64,000 nt of DNA from Paludisphaera soli (GTDB taxonomy: Bacteria; Planctomycetota; Planctomycetia; Isosphaerales; Isosphaeraceae), in the NCBI RefSeq assembly GCF_011064595.1, contig NZ_JAALJI010000028.1, positions 1 through 64,000 on the forward strand. Direction: 5' to 3'. Position numbers and translations under genes: made by a program. Positions within the stretch are counted from its first letter, which is position 1; each line of letters starts with the position of its first letter. Below the pieces are notes generated by a model that did not search any database, had not been told where the DNA came from, and saw only the letters and a program-made list of their open reading frames with translations. Below are positions 27,598-34,925 of the stretch, piece after piece.

Positions 27598-28557
27598 ATG
27601 GACGAACCCGAGCCAAGCCCGACACCCGTGGAGCCCGCCCCTCCACACACACGACGACGCCCCGGACGTCGGCTCCGCCGCGGGGCGGCCGCCGCCGGCC
27701 TGCTCGTCGCGGCCTGGATGGCGATCTCGTTCGCCGTGGCCTACCGGCTCACGAGCCGTCACCATGCGCCGTATCCGGAGCCCCCGCCCCGGGTGTCTTG
27801 GGGGACGATGGAAGGGCTTCGCCTCGTCTCGGTCGACGGCCTGGGGATCGGAGCCTGGTTCGCCGAGGGCCGGGCCGAGGCCCCGTCGGTCCTCTTCCTC
27901 CACGGCAACGGCGGCGATCGCCACCACTGTTTGGAACGGGCCGAGATCCTGGCCTCCGAGCTGGGATGCGCCGCGATGTTCATCACGCTCCGGGCGCACG
28001 GGGACTCCGACGGCGACTTCAACGACATCGGCTACAGCGCCCGGCGCGACGTCGCGGCGGCCGTCGATTTCCTGAGAGGGCGACGCCCTAACCGGCCCGT
28101 GATCGTCTTCGGCGTCTCGCTCGGCTCGGCGGCCGCCGCGTTCGCGGCCGAGGAGCTGGGCGGAAAGGTCGCGGGCTACGTCCTGGAGAGCCCCTACGGC
28201 GACCTGAAGACCGCCGTCTGGAACCGCACGAAGGCCGCGCTGCCGACCCCCCTCGACCGGGTCGCCTACCTGGGCCTCCGCCTCTCCGCGCTCGTCCTGC
28301 TGCCGCAACTGGACGTGATCTCCCCCGTCCGCGCGATCGGGGGCGTCCCCGAGGACGTGCCCGTCCTGATCCTCGCGGGGGGCTCAGACGACCTCGCGAC
28401 GGCGGCCGAGGCGCGGGCCATCTTCGATCGGGTCCGCACTCACGGGACGCTGGAAGTCTTCCCCAAGGCGAGGCACAACGACCTCGCCTCGGTTGAACCC
28501 GACCGCTACCGGCGGATCATCCTGGACTTCATCGCGGGCGTCACGGCGCCCCGGTGA
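27598..28557 (+). CDS. membrane-anchored alpha/beta hydrolase
   Basis: A 319-residue serine hydrolase of the alpha/beta fold. An N-terminal membrane span lies at about 28-50 ([22 protein letters not shown]). [12 protein letters not shown] gives the oxyanion-hole [14 protein letters not shown] the nucleophile elbow (GxSxG), AGGSDDLAT the acid and KARHNDL the histidine, so the triad looks complete. The BAAT/dienelactone-like layout fits the FrsA/YqkD-type hydrolases. The substrate is unknown. It is divergent from the MoxR gene, with 95 bases between starts. Confidence 0.87.
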   Translation: MDEPEPSPTPVEPAPPHTRRRPGRRLRRGAAAAGLLVAAWMAISFAVAYRLTSRHHAPYPEPPPRVSWGTMEGLRLVSVDGLGIGAWFAEGRAEAPSVLFLHGNGGDRHHCLERAEILASELGCAAMFITLRAHGDSDGDFNDIGYSARRDVAAAVDFLRGRRPNRPVIVFGVSLGSAAAAFAAEELGGKVAGYVLESPYGDLKTAVWNRTKAALPTPLDRVAYLGLRLSALVLLPQLDVISPVRAIGGVPEDVPVLILAGGSDDLATAAEARAIFDRVRTHGTLEVFPKARHNDLASVEPDRYRRIILDFIAGVTAPR

Positions 28558-28567
28558 ACCGTCTCGG

Positions 28568-28860
28568 TCAGGCGACGGCCTCGCCACGCTTCCGCAGGTA
28601 GGCCTTCGCCGAGTCCGCCATGGTGACGAGCGCCGACCCCATCCTGATCGCGTCCTTCAGGACCAGCGTCCCCGCGCCGCTCGGGTAGGGGAAGCCGTGG
28701 CGGGGGTCGCCCAGATCCGGCACCCAGCAGTCGGGCGTCGTGATCACGAACGAGAGCGTCACGAACGACATCACGAAGATGAGGAAGCTCCCCGCGGCCG
28801 CCGCCTGGGGGAGCCTGGGGTGCAGGCACAGCAGGAGGCCGTCGAGCACGATCAATCGAC
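28568..28860 (-). pseudogene. 3' remnant of a ykgB/rclC (DUF417) membrane protein gene
   Basis: The last 95 or so codons of a DUF417 protein persist in frame: hydrophobic span, then TLSFVITTP, WVPDLGD, HGFPYPSGAG, LVLKD and MADSAK. These match the conserved C-terminal half of YkgB/RclC (about 197 residues in E. coli, where RclC belongs to reactive chlorine resistance). The N-terminal half, with its first membrane spans, is missing: upstream of about 28855 the open frame to 29182 reads as low-complexity R/S/G sequence without homology. No good start codon precedes the remnant. Probably a decaying deletion product. Confidence 0.82.
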
Positions 28861-29161
28861 CTCGGCCCGAACTCTTGACGGGCGGCGTCGACCGCGACGC
28901 TCCCCGACCCCGATCCGGGCCGATAGACGGCGAACCGATTCGTCCGGGCCGGCTCGCTAGACTCGCCGTCCAGGTGAAACGGCCGGTCGAGGAGGACTCT
29001 TCGCCGCGTCGCGAATCGTACATCCCGGCTTCCGATCTCGTCATCGCCACGGAGGACTCCTCACGTCGGTCCCTGGAACCATCCTCCCGCTTGAGCGAGC
29101 CGCCCCCGCGGGCGAGAATGCGGCCCTTGCGACCAGATCGACCACGCAGCCGGAGGCGTTC
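28861..29161. other. non-coding region upstream of the ykgB remnant
   Basis: No gene is supported. The stretch replaces the lost 5' half of the DUF417 gene and carries the Shine-Dalgarno GGAGG of the small downstream membrane protein at 29151-29155. Confidence 0.5.
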
Positions 29162-29506
29162 TTGGCACTCTCCCCATCTCAACGCAGGTACTTGACCCGG
29201 CTCCGCGAGGCGAGAAGCCGGCCGAGGTCCGTCGGCTCGATGCTCAGGCCTGCTCTCCCTTGGCTTTTGATCCTTATCGCGCTGGTGACGGTGCTGGCGC
29301 TAAGCTCCCCGGCGTGGCTCGCCTGCTTTTTCGGAGGCTTCGCCGCGGGGGGCGTCACCCGCCACGTCGCGATGGTCATCCAGAGCCGTCGAGTGCTCCC
29401 GTTGATGCTCGACGTCATCGACTGGCCGAAGGTCGACCGCCTGCTGGACGGCGTCGAAACGTCGGATCCCCGAGACGCGCCGGCGGCGAACGAAATCCCC
29501 GACTGA
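29162..29506 (+). CDS. small two-span membrane protein (TTG start)
   Basis: A 114-residue protein starting at TTG 29162, with GGAGG six bases upstream. ALSPSQRRYLTRLREARSRPRSVGS is a basic leader, followed by two adjacent hydrophobic segments (PWLLILIALVTVLALSS, WLACFFGGFAAGGV), then MLDVIDWPKVDRLLD and an acidic tail. ATG 29240 is an alternative that would drop the basic leader. No family is recognised with a known function; it resembles conserved planctomycete membrane proteins. Confidence 0.75.
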   Translation: MALSPSQRRYLTRLREARSRPRSVGSMLRPALPWLLILIALVTVLALSSPAWLACFFGGFAAGGVTRHVAMVIQSRRVLPLMLDVIDWPKVDRLLDGVETSDPRDAPAANEIPD

Positions 29507-29726
29507 CCGGACGGAGAACTCTCCGCGACCGCTCCCGACCGCCACGGACGGACGACCGTCGAAATCCTCGCGGGGGCCCGTCGGGCGGCTCGATGATCCC
29601 TTTACAAGGCTCTCCCCCCTGCCCCACAATACGGTCTTGCCGTGCGCCCGGCCGGACCCGGCGGCCCCCGCCGAACCCCGAGGCGCCCGAAGTCTCCCCC
29701 CTTTGCAACCCGGGTCGGAATCACCA

Positions 29727-30539
29727 ATGAGTGGCACGCAAGCCGCGTCGGACGCCTCCAAGCAGAAGTTCGACAACAACGGCCAGTACAGCCGGACCTC
29801 GATCCTCCGTTACGAGAAGATCTTCGGCGACAACTACATCAGCACCGGCGGCGCGGAGACGACCGACAACCTGACCTCGCGGCTCGTCGGCTTCCTCAAG
29901 CCGGGCGTCCGGGTCATCGACGTCGGCAGCGGCATCGGCGGCGCGGCGTTCCACCTGGTCGAGAAGTACGGGGCGCAGGTGGTCGGCATCGACCTGGCCG
30001 AGGAGATGGTCGCCATCGGCCACGACCGCGCCAAGGCGGCCGGGATGTCCGACAAGGTCGAGTTCATCCTCGGCGACGTGCTCGAGACCGACTTCCCCGA
30101 GAAGTTCGACCTGGTCTGGAGCCGCGACGCCTTCATGCACATCCCGGACAAGGCCCGGCTGTTCGCCAAGCTGTACAGCCTGCTCGCCCCCGGCGGCAAG
30201 ATCATCATCACCGACTACGCCCGCGGCAAGACCCCCGGCTCCCCTGAGTTCGAGGAATACATCAAGAAGACCGGCTACAGCGTCATCGAGCCGGAGCAGT
30301 ACGGCAAGGTCCTGGAAGCGGCCGGCTTCACCGACGTCGTGGTCGACGACGCCACGGCCACCTTCATCGACATCCTCCAGCGCGAGGAAGGCCGGCTCGT
30401 GAACGAGCGCCAGCACTTCCTGGCCCACTTCTCCGAGGAAGACCTCAACTACCTCGTCGACCGCTGGAATATGAAGATCGGCTTCTGCCAGGCCGGCGAC
30501 ATGAAGTGGGGCATCTACGTCGGCACCCGCCCCGCCTGA
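29727..30539 (+). CDS. phosphoethanolamine N-methyltransferase homologue (PMT type)
   Basis: A 270-residue SAM-dependent methyltransferase. ENNQY-like NNGQYSRTSILRYE, then FGDNYISTGG (33-42), are the signature of the eukaryotic-type phosphoethanolamine methyltransferases of Plasmodium, nematodes and plants. SAM motif I is DVGSGIGG (65-72), and SRDAFMH (132-138) corresponds to the catalytic SRDAxLH segment. ITDYARG and a C-terminal KWGIYVGTRP complete the match. PMT makes phosphocholine by three methylations. ATG 29727 is chosen since the extension to 29637 has no homology. It is first in a collinear set with an amine permease and phosphatidylcholine synthase. A glycine-type methyltransferase is a less likely alternative. 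Confidence 0.85.
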   Translation: MSGTQAASDASKQKFDNNGQYSRTSILRYEKIFGDNYISTGGAETTDNLTSRLVGFLKPGVRVIDVGSGIGGAAFHLVEKYGAQVVGIDLAEEMVAIGHDRAKAAGMSDKVEFILGDVLETDFPEKFDLVWSRDAFMHIPDKARLFAKLYSLLAPGGKIIITDYARGKTPGSPEFEEYIKKTGYSVIEPEQYGKVLEAAGFTDVVVDDATATFIDILQREEGRLVNERQHFLAHFSEEDLNYLVDRWNMKIGFCQAGDMKWGIYVGTRPA

Positions 30540-30559
30540 CCCGACATCCCGAAGCGGCC

Positions 30560-30590
30560 CCGGCCCGTCCCGAGAGATGAGACGAGCCGG
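30560..30590 (+). terminator. candidate attenuating hairpin between PMT and permease genes
   Basis: Ten-base arms (30560-30569 and 30581-30590) pair with one mismatch around an 11-base loop, in the 98-base gap after the methyltransferase stop. There is no T-run, so it may reduce rather than stop read-through. Confidence 0.35.
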
Positions 30591-30637
30591 GGGATTCATG
30601 CACGCGCAAGTCATCGTTATGGGGAGGCGAAGGCCGC

Positions 30638-32263
30638 ATGCCGGGTAGCGCGAGCGACGACGTCCGTGACCTGGCCGGTTTCGGGTACAAGCAGGAGCTG
30701 GACCGCTCGCTGGGGAGCTTCTCCTCGTTCGCGGCCGGCTTCTCGTACATCTCGATCCTGACCGGCGTCTTCCAGATGTTCTATCTGGGATACGCCTCCG
30801 GCGGCCCGGCGTTCTTCTGGACGTGGCCGATGGTCTTCCTGGGCCAGTTCCTGGTGGCCCTCTGCTTCGCCGAAGTGGCCTCCGCCTACCCGCTCTCGGG
30901 GGGGGTGTACCAGTGGTCCAAGAAGGTCGGCACGCCGCTGGGCGGCTGGCTGACCGGCTGGATCTACCTCGCCTGCTCGATCCTCTCGCTGGCGGCCGTG
31001 GCGCTGGCGCTCCAGAACACGATGCCGCAGATTTCGGCGTGGTTCCAGGTGGTCGGGGACGGCTCGAATCCCGTGGACCAGGCCAAGAACGCCGTGCTGC
31101 TGGGCTGCACGCTGATCGCCCTGACAACGATCATCAACGCCGTGGGCGTCCGCCTGATGGCGGTCGTCAACAACGTGGGGGTGTGCGCCGAACTGGCCGG
31201 GGTGATCCTGCTGATCGTCCTGCTGGGCCTGAACGCGACCCGAGGGCCGGCGATCCTCCTGGAGACCCAGGGCCGGGGCGAGGGCCAGCCCGGCGGCTAC
31301 TTCGCGGCCTTCCTGGCGGCGGCGGTGATGGCGTCGTACGTCCTCTACGGCTTCGACACGGCCGGGACCCTGGCCGAGGAGACCTCCGACCCCCGCCGAC
31401 GCGCCCCCCGGGCCATCCTCCGGGCGCTCGCCGCGGCCGGGATCGCGGGGGGCCTGCTGATCCTCGTCGGCCTGCTGGCGATGCCGAACCCCGCCGACCC
31501 GGCGATGGGCCAGGTCTCGGGCGGCCTGCCGATGGTGGTGAAGTCGGTCCTGGGGCCGAAGGTCGGGACGGTCTTCCTGATCGAGGTGGTCTTCGCGGTG
31601 GCCGTCTGCGCCCTGGCGGTGCACGCCGGGACGGTGCGCCTGATCTTCGCCATGGCCCGCGACAACAGCCTGCCGTTCGCCGAGTCGCTGGCCCGGGTGA
31701 CCGGCGAGACCCGCACGCCGATCGCGCCGGCGATCGTGACCGGGCTGCTGGCCTCGGCGATCCTCCTGGTCAACGTCAACGCGCCGAGGATCATCGAGCG
31801 GCTCTGCTCGGTGGCCCTGGTCTGGGCGAACCTCGCCTACCTGATGGTCACCCTGCCGATGCTCCTGGGCCGCCTCCGCGATCGCCGCCGTCGCGTCGAG
31901 GACGACGCGGGACTGGAGGATGAGGCGGACGAGGCCGGGCCGATCCCGACTCGCGAGCGGTTCAGCCTGGGGCGTTGGGGCCTGCCCGTGAACGCCGCGG
32001 CGTCGGCCTGGGGCCTGTTCGTGATCGTCAACATGGGCTGGCCCCGGCCCGAGATCTACGGGGACGACCCCGTCGGCCGCTACACCGCCCTGCTGGCGAC
32101 CCTCGCGCTGACGGCCGTGGGCGCGACCTATTACCTGGCGGTCGGCCGGCTCCGCGCCGGGGTCCTCCCCGAGCACGCGGCCCACGTCGAGGCCCCGTCG
32201 GTCGGGCTCGGCTTCGACGACCCGTCGATGATCGACCTGCTCGCGCCCGGCGAGTCGTCCTGA
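30638..32263 (+). CDS. APC superfamily permease, amino acid/choline transporter branch
   Basis: A 541-residue permease with about twelve hydrophobic spans. GGGGAGG stands before the ATG at 30638. The opening LAGFGYKQELDRSLGSFSSFAAGFSYISI and the AEVASAYPLSGGVYQWSKK segment are typical of the amino acid/choline transporter branch that includes yeast Hnm1 (choline) and Uga4 (GABA). A later GFDTAGTLAEETSDPRRRAPRAI is the conserved helix-6 region. An acidic hydrophilic insert precedes the last spans. Its position between PMT and phosphatidylcholine synthase, 20 bases from the latter, suggests choline or ethanolamine import, but the specificity is inferred from context. Confidence 0.87.
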   Translation: MPGSASDDVRDLAGFGYKQELDRSLGSFSSFAAGFSYISILTGVFQMFYLGYASGGPAFFWTWPMVFLGQFLVALCFAEVASAYPLSGGVYQWSKKVGTPLGGWLTGWIYLACSILSLAAVALALQNTMPQISAWFQVVGDGSNPVDQAKNAVLLGCTLIALTTIINAVGVRLMAVVNNVGVCAELAGVILLIVLLGLNATRGPAILLETQGRGEGQPGGYFAAFLAAAVMASYVLYGFDTAGTLAEETSDPRRRAPRAILRALAAAGIAGGLLILVGLLAMPNPADPAMGQVSGGLPMVVKSVLGPKVGTVFLIEVVFAVAVCALAVHAGTVRLIFAMARDNSLPFAESLARVTGETRTPIAPAIVTGLLASAILLVNVNAPRIIERLCSVALVWANLAYLMVTLPMLLGRLRDRRRRVEDDAGLEDEADEAGPIPTRERFSLGRWGLPVNAAASAWGLFVIVNMGWPRPEIYGDDPVGRYTALLATLALTAVGATYYLAVGRLRAGVLPEHAAHVEAPSVGLGFDDPSMIDLLAPGESS

Positions 32264-32283
32264 AGAACCGAGGAACGCCCGCG

Positions 32284-33099
32284 ATGGTGGAAACCCTGGC
32301 CTCTCCCGCCCCCCCCGCCGCCCACGCCGGCGCGCCGAGCCCGCTCCGTCGCTTCCTCGGCTGGTGCGTCCACGCCTTCACGGCCTCGGGGATCGCGATC
32401 GCCGCGGTGATCCTGGCGCTCCTGGTCCGGGGGGGTCCGGACGCCTTCCGCTGGTCGTTCCTGCTGATGCTCGTCGCCACCCTGGTCGACGCGGTCGACG
32501 GGACCTTCGCCCGCGCGGTGCGGATCAAGGAGGCCGTCCCCAGCTTCGACGGCCGGCGGCTGGACGACATCACCGACTTCCTGACCTACACCTGCCTGCC
32601 GCTCATGCTCGTCTGGCGCGCGGGGCTCGTCCCGGCGGGATACGAGGCCTGGCTGATCGCGCCGCTGCTGGCCAGCGCCTACGGCTTCTGCCAGGTCGAC
32701 ATCAAAACCCACGACGGCTACTTCCTGGGCTTCCCGTCGCTCTGGAACATCGTCGCGCTCTACCTCTACGTCCTGCCCATACCTCCCTGGCCGGCGCTCT
32801 CCATCCTGCTGGTGCTGGCGTTCCTGACGTTCGTCCCGGTGAAGCACCTGTATCCGTCGCAGCCGGGACGGCTGAATCGCTTCGCGACGATCACCGGGGT
32901 CTTCTGGGGCATCCTGGTCGTCTGGCTCGTCTGGGTCCTGCCCACGTCGTCGAACCCGGAGTTCACGGACTCAACCCGGACCCTGGCCTACGTCACGCTG
33001 ATCTACCCGGCGTTCTACATGGGGACGTCGTGGTATCTCACTCTCCGGGGGTGGCTGGGACCGCGGCCGGAGTCGGCGACGCCGGCGACCCCTCGCTGA
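32284..33099 (+). CDS. pcs: phosphatidylcholine synthase (CDP-alcohol phosphotransferase)
   Basis: A 271-residue membrane enzyme that joins choline to CDP-diacylglycerol. GAGGAA lies eight bases before the ATG. HAFTASGIAIAA (30-41) matches the Pcs N terminus. The CDP-alcohol phosphotransferase motif reads D69-A-V-D72-G-T-F-A-R77, then after the long spacer typical of Pcs, G90-x3-D94-x3-D98. KTHDGYFLGFPSLWN near 140-155 is characteristic of Pcs rather than PgsA or PssA. About seven further hydrophobic spans follow. It overlaps the converging MFS gene by 62 bases. It completes a choline-lipid set with the two genes upstream. Confidence 0.92.
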   Translation: MVETLASPAPPAAHAGAPSPLRRFLGWCVHAFTASGIAIAAVILALLVRGGPDAFRWSFLLMLVATLVDAVDGTFARAVRIKEAVPSFDGRRLDDITDFLTYTCLPLMLVWRAGLVPAGYEAWLIAPLLASAYGFCQVDIKTHDGYFLGFPSLWNIVALYLYVLPIPPWPALSILLVLAFLTFVPVKHLYPSQPGRLNRFATITGVFWGILVVWLVWVLPTSSNPEFTDSTRTLAYVTLIYPAFYMGTSWYLTLRGWLGPRPESATPATPR

Positions 33100-34456
33100 G
33101 GTCCCACTCCCTGGCCTGACGCTGGCCCTCCTCGACGTCGACCAGCATCAGCAGCAGGCCGCCGACGAGGAAGAAGCCGATCACGCCCAGGATCGCGCCC
33201 CGGCTCGATCCCGTCGCGACGTTGATGATCGCGAACATGGCCGGGCCGAAGATCCCCGCGAACTTCTCCACGACGGCGAAGAAGCCGAAGAACTCGCCCG
33301 ACTTGGACCTGGGGATCAGGCTGGCGAACAGCGACCGCGAGAGCGCCTGCGTCCCCCCCTGCACCACGCCGACCAGCACCGCCAGGATCAGGAAGTCGCG
33401 ATTGGTCTTCATGGAGTAGCCGACCAGGCAGATCAGGGTGTAGACCCCCAGCCCCAGCAGGATCGACCGCTTGACGCCGAGCACCCCGGCCAGCGACCCG
33501 AACAGGAACGAGCACGGGATCCCCACGAACTGCACCAGCAGGATCGACGCGATCATCACCGTCGAGTCGATCCTCAGCTCGGTGCCGTAGATCGTCGCCA
33601 TCCGGATGATCGTGCCGATGCCGTCGTTGTAGATGAGGAAGGCCAGGAGCATCAGGAAGCCCTGTCGGCATCGCCTCAGCTCCCGGCCGGTCTCGCCGAG
33701 CCGGCCGAAGGCGGCCCGCACCGGGCTCATCCCGGCCCAGCGTTCGCCGCCGGAGACGGGCGGCTCGGGGACGCGGCGGAACAGCGGGATCGAGAAGACC
33801 AGCCACCAGACGGCCACCGACACGAAGGCGAGCCGCGCCGGGAGCGTCGCCTGCGACTCGCTCAGCCCCGGCCCCGAGGGGAGCCCGAACCAGGCCGGGA
33901 ACTGGATCCAGGCCAGGTTGAGAGCCAGCAGCAGGCCGCCGCCGACGTAGCCCAGGGCGTAGCCCGCCGTCGAGACCCGGTCGATCTCGTCGTCGGAGGC
34001 GATGTGGGGCAGCAGCGCGTCGTAGAAGACGAAGCTGGCGTTGGCCCCGATGTTCGCCAGGATGAAGAGGGCCGAGGCCAGGATCCAGTCGCCGGTGTGG
34101 ATGAAGAACATGGAGGCGGTCGAGGCCAGGCCCAGCGACAGGAACCACCCCAGCAACCGCTTCTTGCTCGCGGTGTGGTCGGCGTACGCACCCAGGATCG
34201 GCGACATCAAGGCGACGATCACCATGCCGAACGTCGTCGCCATCGCATAGCGACCCGAGGCGACCTTGGGGTCGAGCCCGGCGCAGGCGACCTCGGAATA
34301 GTAGATCGGGAAGACGGCCGTGATGATGGTGCAGACCATGGCCGAGTTGGCCCAGTCGTACAACGCCCAGGCCCGCAACTCGGGTCGGTCCAGGCCGAGC
34401 CGGCGCAGCAGGCCGACGCCGCCCCCCGCGCGGGCCGCACGATGTTCCTCGGCCAT
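33038..34456 (-). CDS. MFS transporter of the UMF1 type
   Basis: A 472-residue transporter. LRAWALYDWANSAM near residue 28 is the hallmark of the UMF1/Atg22-like branch of the major facilitator superfamily. About twelve hydrophobic spans follow, with GAYADHTASKKRLLGWF as the loop 2-3 motif and NDGIGTIIRMATIYG opening the second half. GGGGAGG precedes the start. The substrate is unknown; related proteins export amino acids or unknown solutes. Its 3' end overlaps that of pcs by 62 bases on opposite strands, so the two transcripts are antisense there. Confidence 0.9.
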   Translation of the reverse strand: MAEEHRAARAGGGVGLLRRLGLDRPELRAWALYDWANSAMVCTIITAVFPIYYSEVACAGLDPKVASGRYAMATTFGMVIVALMSPILGAYADHTASKKRLLGWFLSLGLASTASMFFIHTGDWILASALFILANIGANASFVFYDALLPHIASDDEIDRVSTAGYALGYVGGGLLLALNLAWIQFPAWFGLPSGPGLSESQATLPARLAFVSVAVWWLVFSIPLFRRVPEPPVSGGERWAGMSPVRAAFGRLGETGRELRRCRQGFLMLLAFLIYNDGIGTIIRMATIYGTELRIDSTVMIASILLVQFVGIPCSFLFGSLAGVLGVKRSILLGLGVYTLICLVGYSMKTNRDFLILAVLVGVVQGGTQALSRSLFASLIPRSKSGEFFGFFAVVEKFAGIFGPAMFAIINVATGSSRGAILGVIGFFLVGGLLLMLVDVEEGQRQAREWDLSEGSPASPTPAAVPATPGE

Positions 34457-34925
34457 CTTCCCCGCCCCTCCCCTAAGAAGCCTTCCAGGCCGGACGGCCC
34501 GTCGAGCGAGCGAGGCTCGCCCCCCTGGTTCTAAGGCAGATCCCCCGGCTTGACCAGGCCATCTTCCCGGAAGGCTTCGACCCTGCGGCTCGAGACGGCC
34601 AGGGCGTTAAAAGCGGTTAACAATCCGAAATGGCGGTGGACAACGCCGGTGTGCGGCGCGGATAGTATTGAGGAGTCGAATACTGGGTCGTCCGACTTAT
34701 GCTGGCGGCCGATGCAGGGTCTCGGATCGAACGCACCGTAAGACGGTCCGCGTCGAATCCAGGGGTTGCGAGCCTCCCACCGCGCCCCTCCCTGAAGACT
34801 TCCGACCGTGCGTCGGCCGCGCGCTCCCAGCGTGTCGGACTTCGCGTTCCGGATGAGGCGTCGTCGCATCGCCGCGACGCGCCGATCGCAGGCCGCCGAG
34901 GCCCCACGAACCGCATCGAGGAACC
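34457..34925. other. intergenic region with a dyad upstream of the RND efflux genes
   Basis: No gene is supported. AGTATT at 34664-34669 and AATACT at 34679-34684 form a six-base dyad with a nine-base spacer, in a locally AT-richer stretch about 250 bases upstream of the adaptor start. The shape suits a dimeric repressor operator, but no metal regulator gene is adjacent. Confidence 0.4.

Noticed and set aside
28568-29182. Intact 204-residue membrane protein gene
   Set aside because: Only the last 95 codons match DUF417; the first half is low-complexity and lacks the family's N-terminal spans, so it was called a remnant.
29637-29726. Extended start of the PMT homologue
   Set aside because: The 30 extra residues are proline-rich and unlike the family; ATG 29727 fits the usual length.
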